A stretch of DNA of 64,000 bases from Phylloscopus collybita (taxonomy: Eukaryota; Chordata; Aves; Passeriformes; Phylloscopidae): assembly GCA_027886175.1 (NCBI GenBank), contig JAJNNQ010000137.1, forward strand, positions 31,606,001 through 31,670,000, written 5' to 3'. Below are positions 24,106 through 37,466 of this stretch, piece by piece. The translations under genes and the position numbers were made by a program. The notes beneath the pieces were generated by a model. The model searched no databases, was not told the DNA's origin, and saw only the letters and a list, made by a program, of their open reading frames with translations. Each line of letters begins with the position of its first letter. Position 1 is the first letter of the stretch.

Positions 24106-27100
24106 ATTTTTTTCCTACCTGGAATGATCTCACATGAACAGTAGAGATCTGTCTCTTGAACTTTTGAACTTTTAAACTCTGTCTTTTGAAACATATCACC
24201 AGTTTATCTTGAGTACTTAACACAAAAAGGAAGGGGATTTGTTGTCCCTCACATTAACTCATTAACTCTCTAAAACACAATTTAATTCTTCTGTCTAGTC
24301 AATAATAAAGATAACTTCTCTGGGAGGATTTTTTTCATTGTAAGACATATACCCAGGATACAAATTTCCATTTTTTGAGGAGGAAATGTAATTGATTTGC
24401 TTAATTGAAGTTATCTAAGATTTTAATTGTCAAAGGCAGATGTGTTGTACTAACTATAACCAAATTATTTCATGTTTATGTAGAGAGTCAGAGACAAATC
24501 CACCAGTGCTGTTCTTTAGAATACTTCCCTTTAATAAGAAAGAGCCACAATGTGTAAAAGGTGACCTGGGCACCATAATTATTACTATAACACAGAGGTT
24601 TTTGTTCAATCTTAATATGGAGAATTCACCTAGGAGTTGGATTTTGGGCTGCTTCCAACTCAGAATAATCTGTGAAATAACAATGAAAATGAGGAGTGGC
24701 TTATGGGGTGGTTCTAACTGTACTTTTGAATTATCCAAATTCAGAGTAATTACTCTTCTATTGATTGAAATAGCTCACTTCTACCACCTCCAGGGGAAAA
24801 AAAATGAAAGAAACTGTATGAAGGATAATGCCATATAAAAGCAGAAAAATTCCAGTTTGAAGCTTTTGATTTCTATGTGTCACAAATAAACACATACAGA
24901 GAGATTTAATTGAAGTTGCGAATGTTAATCTCTTTATGTAATTTTTTTTCTGCCTACTTTTAAGTAGATGTAAAGTAAACATCAGGTCTGTAAGTTTTAT
25001 TTCTCATGACTCCTCAGCAAGGTCAATATTTTAGATGTTTATGTTTCCTTACCTATTTTCAAGAACAAATACCCTTCTAGTGGAAGAAAAATTATAAATT
25101 GCACTTCATTTCTGTTGATTTTGAAGACTGTGAGCCTAATATCAGACCCAAGAAAGCAGCATAATCTAGTGATAATAGCTAACTTTTACATTGTAGAACT
25201 TCCATATAAATTATTTGGAATATATTTGTACTATTTCTACATTTATTCATGTGGTAATAAAAATATTACCTTATTTGTTAAAGGAACCCTCAATAACCTA
25301 TCCATTCTCCAGAATGAAAATCGATCAATCTTCTAAACTGAACTAAACAAAGCTTAATATATGGATTTGCTTTCCCTTATGTATCTTGGACAAGATATAC
25401 ACATTGTGTATATCATTAAGAAGCATAGAAACATCTCTCAAAGCAAGCAAGCTAATATTATAATCTTCCTTTTCATGTTCAAGTATTTCATTCGATCAAT
25501 GCCAGTGGTCTAAGTCCTCTTTGCAGAGGATTTTTCCACTGAGAGCAAAAGGCTACAGCTGGAGTAAGGATGGGTCCCAATGGCCTTATACATGTTATGA
25601 AAACTTACAATAATATTTTTCAGAAGTTAATTTAATACAGCTAAAAAAATACAAAAAAAGAATGGAAAACAATAGGTAAACAAAATTAATAAGAGTGAAA
25701 TAATTTTTCTTAAACTTATCAGGATATCTTAAAAAGTGCTTTCAAACTCTCTCAGCATGCATTGAGCTTTAAAAAGGCTGAAAGAAAGGGTCGAGATTGC
25801 ATTGCAGTTGCTCTGGTCATCACCTTTACAAACATTTCATCTTTATTTTCCCATAAGAATAAGAAAATGAATGGAGCAAAGATTTATGTCACTGACTGTC
25901 ATAGCTGATTACCTCTAGAAATGAGAAGAATGCAATTTTTATGACTTTATTTAAAGCTGAGCTATTTTTCATAAGTAAATACAGCCAGGACAGACAGCTT
26001 TAATTTTTAAGAATGTATGGAACACTGTGATGTAAATTTTTAAATGATGATATGTTTTTTTAGATTCGGTGTTTTTCTAAATAAAACATTCACCACAAGT
26101 CTAGTATGCATAATGTTTCTGTTGTAATTTGCAATGATATTAAGACAATTATTTTTCTTAGTAAGATGCAGGCACCATGGACCATTTGAAAGTATCATTC
26201 ACTGATAATTTACTTCCAGGGATGATTTCTGGTTACAAGAAACTGACTTCTTTTTCCATCCAGTGGAAAGAAGTTGCATGGAGAATTAGGCTTATGACGA
26301 ATGTGTAAAAGTTAATGAAATTAAAGGATTGTTGCAGTTAAACTGATATGTAATAGTTGTGTGTCTGGCATTCATTTTGATCCTTATTTTTGTAGGATAG
26401 CTGCAAATAGTCAGATTTGTGTTATTCAAACTCCCTGTGCATGGTAGGTAATGGTTCCAAAGAACTGTCAACTCCGTGATAGAAGTCTACCTGATTAATG
26501 ACTTCTTTTTGAATCCATTCTTGAACATAAAGACACATGCACACACATTCTTTGTAGCAACCAAGAAGAGGGGTATGTAAGAGGGGAAGCCCATCCCAAA
26601 GATGTGTTTGTGAGAGAGAAAAAGGTACAGCTGTGTAGATGGTGCCAGTCACTGAAAGCTCTGCTCCGAAAGCTGTGTGCATAGTGCTGTGCTCAGGTTC
26701 ACAGTCTTAGACATCGTGTACCCAAGAGTGCATAGTGGCACCCAAGAGCAGGACGATATCATTTTTATTCCTGATTTAGTTATCATTAAATTATTCACAG
26801 TAAAACAGTGAGCAGAAGAGATATATTCTAGGAGTAAGCATAGCATATTCTATTATTTGTTTAATAGAAATTCTGATATGTTGAAAAACAACTAATGTCG
26901 ATTCCACTGTCACAGAGAGATGCTTTCATTTTCTAGTTTATTGAAACCTCATTAGGAGAAACTTTGCTTCCTGTAGTTATTATATTTCCGGCCAGGAAGC
27001 AAGGAAATTCCACTATCACCTACCACTGAGCAAAAAAAGATGGACAAAGCAAAAAACAGAGATAATTCAAGGTTTAATATGACAGATAGCTACACTGCAA

Positions 27101-27678
27101 ATCAGCAAAATGTACAGCAAGCTAGTGTCAAAGTCCTCAGATTTTAAAACTGCACTGGAGCTCTGAGGTAATCTTGAATTTATCTTAATTATTCTTAATT
27201 ATTCTAACTATTTTTTTCCACAGCACATGGAGCTTTGAATTACTTTGAGCATGCTTGCTTTGAGCAGTGAATGCAGAAAAACTCTTCCCCATTCCAAGCT
27301 CCATTCCAGTAGCTTGGAGAAAGCTTGTCAGTATCTGTAATTTTGGAAACTGCTAGCAGATTTCCCATTGCTGTACTGTATTCTTCTTCCCAATGCTCAT
27401 GGTTCATCCTGGTTGAAACCATCCATCCATGAAGACTTGGCCAGAGTTTTGAACACCCACCTGTTCCTTTAAAATGAGCACATGTGAAAAACCTGAGAGT
27501 TTTCAGGTGCACCAAATTTATACTGACCAAAAACTGAGAAAATTACCTATTGGAAGTAAAACATTAAAATAGGAGTACTTAAAAATGAAATTCCCCCATG
27601 TTCATGTATCCTGTCAGAAAGGCTTCATTTGAATTTGGATCCCAACCATCAGTTTTGAGTAGTTTGTTAGTTTACAGT
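24106..27678. other. unassigned AT-rich non-coding DNA
   Basis: Nothing assignable. At 24440-24838 both strands stay open (132 plus-strand and 94 minus-strand codons), but neither product resembles a known family or shows compositional signs of coding. Confidence 0.5.
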
Positions 27679-28020
27679 CAAGAGAAGACTTTGGGATCAC
27701 CTAACTGCCCTCTTGCAGTTCCTGAAGGGAGCCTACACGTAAGATGGAGAGAAACTTTTTACAAAGGCATTTAGTGGAATGGCTTCAAACCGAAAGAAAT
27801 GAGGTTTAAACCTCAGAAAAAAATTCTTTACTGTTGGAGTTGTGAGGCACGGGGACAGGCTGCCCAGAGAAATTGTGGATGTCTCATCACTGGGGGTGTA
27901 CAAGGCCAGGCTGGATGGGACTCTGAACCTGGTCTAGTGGAAGGGGTCCCTGCCCAAGGCAGGGGGCTGGAAGCAGATGATCTTTGAAGTCCCTTATTCA
28001 ATGATTCTATGATTCAATGA
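27679..28020 (+). mobile_element. CR1 LINE 3' end
   Basis: It reads forward into the standard CR1 3' end: 'gaagggagcctac' near 27724, 'tttttacaaaggcat' near 27757, 'gaggcacggggacaggctgcc' near 27843, 'aaggccaggctggatggga' near 27902, 'ctgcccaaggcagggggctgg' near 27950. It finishes with ATTCTATG-like repeats at about 28000-28018. A short internal stretch seen in the consensus after 'tttttacaagggcatgtag' is missing. The copy is 5'-truncated and lacks coding capacity. The open frame at 27799-27987 is a by-product. Confidence 0.93.
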
Positions 28021-30483
28021 AACATTCAGTAAGCAAACACTCCTTGCAGCTTGCCTTTCCTGACCTCAGCATCAGAGGATTCCTTTAGAGTACTTCTTTT
28101 TGTCCTTTCTACTGTAGCTAAAACACATTTAAAATATTTGAATATGTAACCGAAAAGTTTTCTTGGGTAAATTGCTAGGTTTTCCCCATATCTCCTGCTA
28201 ATAATAAAGATCCAGAAATAGTGACATCTTGAATTTTTTTTGCAAGAATTTGCAGGACATGAAAATTCAGCTAATCAAAACAGCCTCTCCACAGAGAAAT
28301 AAAATACCCTTCAGTATTAAATTGAGTACATTTGATATGAGATGACTTCTTGTCCATCACACAAGCCCTTATTTCACAAATTCCAGTAGACAGAAATAAC
28401 CTAAATAGTACTATTTCTCACTGAAATACAAGCTATTTATAAAATGTAACTCATTGAGGCAGAAATATAGGCATTGGGTTAGAAAATGGTTGCTTATTTT
28501 TAGACATCACCCTGTGTTCTTGCTAGAGTCTGAGAGCTTCATTTACCTTAATTGGATATAATTATTCTGGTTACTAATATTCTGAGCATGCTGGTAGTTT
28601 CAGCATAGTCTGTCATGCCTTGCTATTGACATAAGAACAGAATGGATGTGGTTGGTGGGGATTGAGGCAATGATGAGCAAAAAGATTCAAAATTAGCTCC
28701 TAACATTAAAAAACCCCACAGGTGCCAGGTGCAAGTTTAACATCCTAAGAAATTTTATGTGTTAGAACAGAGTCAATTGAAAAATATGCCCCTTGAGGAA
28801 TCTGCTTTTCACTAATTTATATTCCCAGATTATAATGAGCACTGAATTCCTATCAACCCAATTACTAAGGAAAATAAACTCCATATTACAGGTTTATAAT
28901 GGGGGAACAACCTGGAGATACAACCCCTGTGGAAAAAGAATAAAAAAAACAAAAACCAACAAAACCAAAAGAAACAAATGGTCTATTAGATTCTTAATTG
29001 TAAAGCTGAAGTTTTATTTGGCATTAGTAGTTTTTAAAAGTTTTAACAGGTGAGGAAGTACATATGAAGGATTCTGTCTGGCTGTATGGCTATGTGCCTA
29101 AAACTTCTAGCCTATATATATTCTTAGATGAAATCACAAAGGGTTTGTTTGTTTGTTTCTGTGGAAAAGTGCTGATACCTCTTTTCAGTTCTATACTAAT
29201 ATTCTTGATGACTTCATGTAATATTAACCAACAATAGAAACAATAGAAATCAATACAGCTTTGAGATATTGCCATGCAATATCAAAAATAAGCATAAAAA
29301 AACCAGTCTAGGCAGTGTATCTCTAAATGCTTCTGAGAATTGTGCTAGCATGGCAGAGTAACAGCTTTTTGCTCTGTAGGCAGCTAGGGCTACACATTTT
29401 ATATGATGTGCTTGGTGGTAACTGATACATTCCCTTAATGTTTCTATTAAAGTATTAAGGGTGGATTCAGATCACAGATACTCTGGTGAGCATCTGGCAC
29501 AACTCCACAGGGGATCCTTGGAGTTATTCTAATTTTTATTGGTGTCACTTGGTGTCACATTGATAAAAATTTGGTCTTATAATCTTCCTGTACTCCCCAA
29601 GTTGTTTGAGCTTGCAGCTCTGTGGCTAACAAGAAATTTTATGCTGATATGTAATTTTTCTCAAGTTCTGATGTTCTCAGCAAATCTTTGACTTCGTAAG
29701 GATGTATAAGAAGGCTTTATTTAGCTAAGAAAAAAAACAACTCTGAAGAAAGCTTATGCATGGTGCATAAATAATAATGCAGGTGTTTTTCTGATGTAAT
29801 TGTATAGTATAAGTTCTAATAAACACAATGTTAGCAGACTGTAGTTCTGTTGATAGCCATTTTCACTAAAACAAAGCCACGTTCTGTTGAAACACTGAAG
29901 AATCTCAGAGAGCACTCTCAACAGTAAAGCAGTTGAATAGGTAAAGAAAACAAGAAGAGAAAGAATATCCAGTCTTCTAGAAGTATGGGTTATCTGATGG
30001 ATTTTAACGTTTTATTTCTTTCGTTATTGCTTGCTTTCTAGATTTTTGGATGAAGGCTACACCCCTCTGCATATTATAGAAAGGTTTTGATCAGGCACAC
30101 TTGCAGTTCATATTGTATGTTGATAACTCAGGCAGATTCTTCTTCCTTCTCTAGAAAATTAAAGTTAAAAGTCTCTGTGACTGTGCTATAAATGCCTGCA
30201 ATGGAAAAAGTCTTGGAAGAAAGCGATATAGGATGTGTATTCATGAAGTTGAGTTCCGAGCTAGAAAAGCACAGGAAGAGATCTAAACTATTGTAGGGAA
30301 AGTTGGACTTAGCTCAACACAAACAAACCACAGGGTGACCTTTGTTTTAGATAAATGGCTGTATTAGTTAATTGGGTCAACAAGTGTTAAGAGTTGGGTA
30401 AGTGGGTGTATCTGTTGTGTAAATGGTTTTTCCAGTGTTAACCAAGAGGCTGTGAAGATCTTCTTGGATTAGTATGAGACAAT
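28021..30483. other. unassigned AT-rich non-coding DNA
   Basis: No gene or assignable repeat. A small A/C-rich low-complexity patch is at about 28939-28980. Confidence 0.55.
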
Positions 30484-30590
30484 CAGAGAATCACAGAATA
30501 AGATTTCTTGTAAGGCACTCATAAGGATCACTGAGTCCAGCTTCCTGCCCTGCACAGCACCATCCCCAAGAGAAGAGTTGGGCTAAGCCC
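30484..30590 (-). mobile_element. CR1 LINE 3'-end stub
   Basis: The plus strand carries the complement of a CR1 3' end: 'cagagaatcacagaat', then 'aaggatcactgagtccagct', then 'ctgccctgcacagcaccatccccaag'. Only about 105 bases are recognisable. What follows (30591-30800) is not CR1 as far as I can see. Confidence 0.82.
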
Positions 30591-33500
30591 AACCTGGTGT
30601 AAAAACCAAGCAACCCATGGAACAGACTTTGAGGAGAGCAATGGGCTTGAGCTGGCTCCAAACCATGTATTTCTTCTTGGTGGCTATGGACACCCAGTGT
30701 CGTGACAGTGAACATAAAGAGACCATTAACAGGAATCATATTTGTACCATGCCTGTTGCATTTTCTATTGCCATTGTGGTTTCAGTACACTGGCATATCT
30801 CTTGAATAAGTTAAAATTTTGTGTAATGTAAAATATACACATTTAAGTGAACTTTGTGTTAAACATTAAACTCTCTCCGTGTGGAATATCAAAAGTGAAC
30901 ACTGTCAAATAGTATTGGACTCTGACAATCTGCTGACAGAAATGTGAGAATTTTCTAGTCATTTTTATGTTCCTTCTTATATTCAACGAGACTAGAAGTG
31001 TTTATCTCCTCTACTCACCTACTGTCTTCTCAAGAGAGTAATGGGTGAACAAGTGTAACTTGCTACATAAAAAGTTACTTCAAACCAGCTGTTTAGATTC
31101 AGCAAGTAAGGATGAAAGCTTTTTGTTAAAATCAACAGTGCAACCCTGAGTTTTGTAAAACAGGTGAAAACATCTTACTGAGCTTACAGCTCTGTTAGAT
31201 TGCAAATATTTTTCCATGGAAGTATAATATTTCTTGACACTTTCAATGTATTTTCTTTTCCCACTATCTGTATCACTTTTTAAATGCTTAACTTATTAAT
31301 CCACTTAACATTGCAGGGATTTAGTTCTGACCTCATATGAAAGAAACCACTGTTAATTCTTGCAGGTTCTCTGCAAGTGAGACACTATTAGATGTTTACA
31401 GTTATATATAAAGATATCATTGTTAGTTTTGCATAAAATTACTTTCAGTGATTTTTAAGTCAGCTAATTCAGCATTTTTTTTTCAAATTTTGCTATTAAG
31501 TTTTGCATTCTGCTTTCAAAAAAAAAGGCCAAAATTGGATGGCTCATAAAGAAGTAGGACAGATATTTGCTAACCTCTAAGTTTTCCAACTATAGCCAGC
31601 TCACTGGATTTTATGAGCCTACTAACCTCTCTCTAGTTCCTCACCCCATTTTCCTGCTGACCATGCAACAAGTAGGAGCTGTGTCTCCAGTTTAGATTCT
31701 AACTGGTGCTGTCTTTCAGACTCGCAAGATTTCACTCTGAGTTTGTTGAATGTCCCCCTGTGTGGTTCCGGAGTATCCCAGTGATGTGGGGTGTCACTTT
31801 TCTTGCTCCCTTCTGTTCGCTTGCGGTCCATTTAACTGAGGTTTCTTGCATCAAAGTCTGGTTTCAGTGATGAGCTGGGGCGTGCTAAGCAGCTTGCCAA
31901 AGCACTCTCTGTCTCATAAAGCAGCGATGGCACAATCCCACTGCTCACAGTATAAACGTTAACCTTTCAATTTTTAAAATAGCATAGAGTAGCAAATAGT
32001 AATGTTAGACTCGCTCAAAACCTGCTATTTCTGGAAATACATGATCTGTTTCCAGAGGCTCAAAAAGGAGCTACTCAGAGTTTATGACAGAAAAGACTGT
32101 CAGTTGTCCTGATCTCTTTTTATTTTTTCCTTTTCACGCCATGAACTGCTGCTAAATGAAAATGCTCTCTGTCTTCTTGGTGAACCAACTCATGTTCTCC
32201 ATATTTTAGCTTTCCTGATACCCAGCTTTCTGCTCAAGGTTTTTTGAATGCTTTTCTTGTTGCTTCACCCCTACATAGCAATCAGTTTTTCATAAAACTA
32301 CCTGCATACTTCCAGTGGGGATTAAATAATCAAAGCTGCATTTATTCCTAGCAGGTCATGTTGATTATCATAAAATAAAACCAAGCAAAAAAAAATTTTT
32401 TTTTTCTCAAATGTCACACTCTTCACAAAATCTATTAATGAAATGAGTTTTAGAAACTACCCTGCAATAAACCAGTGCATATATCAGTGATGTCACTTGC
32501 TCTGTACAAAGGAGATGAAACAAAATGGTGTTTGGAGTTCTCATTTACATACATTAATCTGTTTTATTCTATTCCTTTTCAGAAAGTGCTTGATTTATGT
32601 TTAAGCAGTTTGTAGCCTGCTACAGTGAGATGCCATATTTCTGATAAAACAGTGTGCATAATGCATTCTTTGACAGTATGTTTACTGTAATCTATGAGGA
32701 AATACTATTTATTCATACAGCCACTTATGCACATGCATTCAAAATTAAATACAAGTCTGTAATTCCACGAAGGTTGAGATACCTCAGCTATACTACCATT
32801 TAGCATAAAATTACTTCTTTAGAAGGTAAATTATGCCTGCCAATTTTCACTTAAAAGCTAAACTGTTACCTTCTTCTATTTAACAAAACACTAAACTGAC
32901 AGAGAAAAAAGAAGAAAAAGGAAAAAAATTCTTCCTGTATTTTGAGAAGAATTTATTGAAACTTGTCAACACCTTCCACAAGATATATTGCTGCCAATCA
33001 TCTATAAACATACTATTAAATACATATGTTGCCACTGAATGTTTATATACTATTAACTGAATTTCTTCTATTAGTGAATTAACTCTTAGAGAATTAAACA
33101 TAGACAAAGAATCAAAGATAATTTAATTAAAAAAAAATTTTAAAAAACCCCAGCAAAATAAGTGAGTGCAAATGTGTGAAAAAATCTAATTCTCATCCAA
33201 CCATGAAATGTCCACCTGAAAAAGTTAGTTCTATATATGAACTCTATTAGAGTTCCTGGAAAACCTGAATAAACCTAATTCTGTAAGTCACAGTACACAG
33301 GCATTTCTCCATTTCCCATGCATTGCCTTACTCATTTGATTGCCTCCACTTTCCTGTTTTTGAAGATATATTTACCATATTTTTTTTTAATTTATTCTTT
33401 TATAAGTTTTTTTGACCAGAAAACTTTTTCACACTTTTCTTGCCCTGTTTTTGTGTTCTTTGCTGTTAATGGGCTCCATACAAAGTTGTGATTTACATCC

Positions 33501-36065
33501 CTTTTGTGATGAACTCATACTTTTTTTTTTGAAGGGACAACATTAACAAAGCATAAGCTCCAAGATTGCTACATCAGTGCATTTGAGTGTCATCAGTGAT
33601 GGCGACTTGCAGTGAGCGTGAGTAAGTTATTAATTGCAAGCTGCTTTCACATCACTTATGTGTTGTTGAGTTATGTGCATCACCAGGACTTGTCCTGCAT
33701 TTATCTTTGTGGCTTTGTGACTGTGAGTATGCAACAAAAAGTCTGGCTTTTCTGAAGTCAGTAAAATTAATTATTTCTAATGTTTTACTTGCAGATTGAG
33801 GTAGTTTATTCCCTCCAGTGATAAATACAGGGATGTTTACTGCCTTAGCCAGCAGCTAAAGGCAATATGTTTGGATCATAGATTTTGTATGTAAAATCTG
33901 TCAAAGTCCTATCTCATGAATTTAAATTCTTGGCGTATCTATCCCCATGACTGCAACACAGAACATACTGAAACAAAGCCATGGCTACTACTCACTGTCC
34001 CTGCAAGTGACAATGTTCTGCTCATAAGGTGTTAGCAGCTAAATTGTACTTGTTCTCCTGCTAAACTTCTAAGTTCCTTGCATCAGCTGAAATGTTTTTA
34101 TCCACTAGAGGGGTAGTTTTGTATTCTTCACATGTTCTTGGACATATTCTCCTGATCACATTAATCCTGGGATGCCCTGATTGTTTCAAGAAGTCTCCTC
34201 TGAACACAGCAAGTTGACAAAAGTCACTAAAGTCTTCATTATTATTATTTTCCTTCCAAATCAATGACAATGCCAACACAAACCAACCAAACAAATAAAT
34301 AAATCCCACCCTTTTCTGTACATACAAATTGAGCTATATGTGAAAGAGTATTATGCAGTTTATTCTGCGTGGGGAGACAGTTAATGTCAATATTGAATGC
34401 TACCTGTATATTGAACAATATAAACCACAGGCATTTCAGTCAAGCAGCTGTACAATTTCTCTTGTCCTTTGACATGTTTTTCCTTGTTTTCCAGAGTAAT
34501 TGAAAGGTTTTTGCTTTCACTGCCTTTTCTTGACAGAGATGCCACAAGGTATCTATACATCTCAAAGGCTAACACAAAATCAATCTGTGTGATTATGCAA
34601 TTTAACTGCATTTGCAGTGCTAATTTATCTTCTAGCATCTGTAAATTACTTTATTATAAAAAATTCAAAAGCTTAGCTGAAAGCCAAATTAGACGTGGTA
34701 GCAACACAAAAACACTACCAACAGGGGAAATCTCTAAAAGCAACAGCAGACAACAAAACATCATGTGATGTGTAGAAAGACATATAATGTGATACAAATT
34801 CATTAAGTGCTGACTATTGTTGTTTTATTTGAGATCTGAGTAAAAGTATATTGCTAGAAGGTTTTGCGAAGTTGCCCTACAGGGAGCCACTTTGCCATTT
34901 CTTATTAAGCTGTGATATTTGGATATTTTATACTTACATTTTTGTTTAACAGTACCATTTCCCAATTAAAATGGGAGGGGTGGGGGGTAATTGGAGATTT
35001 CCTAAAAGAAGACAAAAATTGTCCTTCAGCTGGGTAAAGCTGATAGCTGCAAGTCTTTCCTGTAGTTATGAAATGACAGGCAGTGAATTCAATGTTAAAT
35101 ATTCATGCATGATGAAAAAGCAACCCATGAATTCAAGGTTAAACACTTATGTAAAAGAGCAGCATGGGAAAAAATAGAAACTTAGAAGGAAGCTAATGAC
35201 CTTTAAACATCAAAGGCAGAATTCCTATCTATTAGGAGGTCAATGTGCTAATGTAGCATAAAACTGCATCGACATGATTTCTGGTGTCACATCTGATACT
35301 GAAGGAAACCCTATTCTCAGTTTAAAAGAAAGATTTATTATAAAAGGTGTAAAGATTTAAAAATTTCTCCTTTTTGCCTTTACAAATACTACTTCAGTTT
35401 CATTTTTTACGGTTCTGGAAGAATTTGACATAAGACTTGACATTCTTATCAAGCAAAGTCTGGCAAAAGCAAATCTACTTAATGTTTGAATATCAAACAG
35501 GTAGTCAATGTAACAGCCTGAGAAAATAAAGACACACAGAAGTAACCTCGTGCTCCCACACATTCTTTTTACCATGTTCTCCATCCCAAACACCATAAAT
35601 AAGATATCTGATAATTAAGTTCCAGAATGGAAAGCTTCTGCAGACTGTATTTTAATCATTGTGGAGGCAAGTGTAGGACTAATAATTTCAATCTGACACT
35701 GATGGAAGATTTTGACTGAAAATCCAAAATATGTCTGTCATACTTCTTACCAGATAATTTTATATGCATTATTTCCAGATGACTTCAAAGTGAAATTTTG
35801 TATGTAATAATCATATACAATATTCAATAAAAGAAAGGTTATCAAAAGAAAAAAAGGGGAAAAAATTCAACTATAAAAACATAGTATAAATATACAGTGT
35901 GTTTCCTCTGAAGGAAGAAGAAAACCAGCTAGTTATAAACCTACAGCAATCTTAATATAATATCATGATGATCTGCCTTTTAAGAGTCCTAATGAAACAT
36001 ATATGTTGATGAGTAAATAAAGTATTGTGTTTAGATTATATTTACAAAGCCAAAGTGTCCTTGAT
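30591..36065. other. unassigned AT-rich non-coding DNA
   Basis: No gene or RNA gene found. 31610-31950 is less AT-rich and has a pyrimidine-rich start, but I could find no paired ends or direct repeats to define an element. A G-rich run lies near 34972-34990. Confidence 0.5.
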
Positions 36066-36630
36066 GATCATAAAATCATAGAATGCTTTGAGTTGGAAAA
36101 GACACTCTAAAGATAATCTAGTTCAACCTCCCTGCAATAAACAGGGACTTCTTCAACCAGACCAAGTCACTGAACCCTGTCCAATCTGACCTTCAAAGTT
36201 TCTCAAGAGGGCAACTACCACCTCTCTGGGCAACCTGTGCCAGGGTTTTACCACTTTCATATATATCCAATCTAAATTACCTGTCTCTCAATTTAAACCA
36301 TTACCCCTTCTCCTGTCACTACAGGCCTTTCAGTCTCTCTCCAGCTCTCTTGTAGCTCCTTTTAGTTATTGGAAGGGGCTCTAAGGTGTCCCTGGAGCCT
36401 TGTCTTCTCCAGGCTGAACAACCCCACCTCTCTCAGCCTGTCTTCAGAGGAGAGAGGGCCTCTTGATGATCTTTGTGGCCCTTCTCTGCTCCAACAGGTC
36501 CATGTCCTTCTTATGCTGGGGGCCCCAGAGCTAGATGCAGCACTCCAAGGGGGCATCTCACGAGAGTGGAATAGACAGAGAGAATCACCTCCCTTGTGCC
36601 ACATTACTTTTGATGAGGATTATAGCTTTT
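36066..36630 (-). mobile_element. CR1 LINE 3' half
   Basis: On the plus strand the complement runs from the terminal repeat ('aaaatcatagaatgcttt' near 36070) through 'ctctctgggcaacctgtgccaggg' near 36220, 'ccattaccccttctcctgtcac' near 36298, 'ggtgtccctggagccttgtcttctccaggctg' near 36386, and 'tccatgtccttcttatgctggggg' near 36499. It fades near 36630. It corresponds to the ORF2 C-terminus plus the 3' untranslated region, broken by stops. It lies only about 80 bases from an LTR insertion. Confidence 0.93.
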
Positions 36631-36706
36631 CATTCTTTGCTGTAAATGCCCAAATGAAGTTTGACTAATTTGCCTTCATCTGAACAGAACACTAGTACTG
36701 CTTTAA

Positions 36707-36711
36707 CCAAG
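36707..36711. repeat. target-site duplication CCAAG, left copy
   Basis: Exact match to 37462-37466 on the other side of the LTR. Confidence 0.88.
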
Positions 36712-37461
36712 TGTCTTGTTTGGGAAAAACAGGTATCTGCCAGGGAGAGCTGGAGTTTCTCTTAGAATGCAAAATGTAAACCGCTCACCCCCTCCAAATT
36801 ATAATTTTGCAATTAAGGGCTTTCAGGCAAAGATTTGGGAATAGGAATAACAGTCCTTTACTAGGAACATTACCAATACAAATGTAGTAGAAAACAAAAC
36901 CAACCAAACAAGCAAACAAACAACAATTTTGGAAAACCCTGACAAAGTCAGAGCTACAACCTGACACCCTGTTGGTCAGGGTGTTGGAAGCAGTCCACAG
37001 TAAGTCCTCCTGGAGTGGCAGATGTGGTTCTGTTGGAGTAGAGATGATCCTGTAGAACAAGGGTCCAGTGATGGTGAGAAGGGTCCAGAATTCCTCCAGG
37101 AATCCGGTAGAACCAGATCCCTTGTGTTCCTACATCTCAGTTTTTATCAAGGTAGGAATGATTGGCTCCCCCACTGCTGGGTGGAGCATCTCACAATGGG
37201 ATGATGGAATGTGAATGTCTGCTTGGGGATGACTGCTTGAGGAGTCTTAATGGCCCATTAGCAGAAAATATCCCCCTGGAGGAGGACAGGTGGTGAAAGA
37301 GATAAGAAACAATGCCCCACCTGGTGTGAACAGCTGGCCCATTATCAAAAGGCACCCGCCCCCCTTCCCCGCAGAGTTACAAGAGATAAAGAAGAACATC
37401 TCCCCAGCTGCTTTCAGCAGATGAAATAGAATACAGATTTTTGGTTCCATAACCCAAGACA
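36712..37461 (-). mobile_element. solo LTR, minus orientation (relative of 48231-48853)
   Basis: A 750-bp block with plus-strand ends TGTCTTGTTTGGG and AACCCAAGACA, flanked by exact CCAAG duplications. On the minus strand it starts TGTCTTGGGTTATGGAACC, carries a TATA-like GATAAAAACTG complementary to about 37139-37149, and ends in ...CAAGACA. From 36964 rightwards it aligns closely, reversed, with the LTR at 48231. Left of that point (its 3' R/U5 part) it is unrelated to that copy. A CAGGGTG stem with a 5-base loop lies at 36964-36984. No internal region remains. Open frames across it are not genes. Confidence 0.9.
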
Positions 37462-37466
37462 CCAAG

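Noticed and set aside
24440..24838. 132-codon plus-strand open frame with an overlapping minus-strand frame
   Set aside because: Both strands are open over the same stretch and neither product resembles a known protein.
30600..30640. GTTGGGCT/AGCCCAAC palindrome after the CR1 stub
   Set aside because: Short 8-bp arms of a size expected by chance; no associated element.
31610..31950. Possible additional LTR
   Set aside because: Composition differs from the flanks, but no TG...CA ends with a matching duplication could be found.
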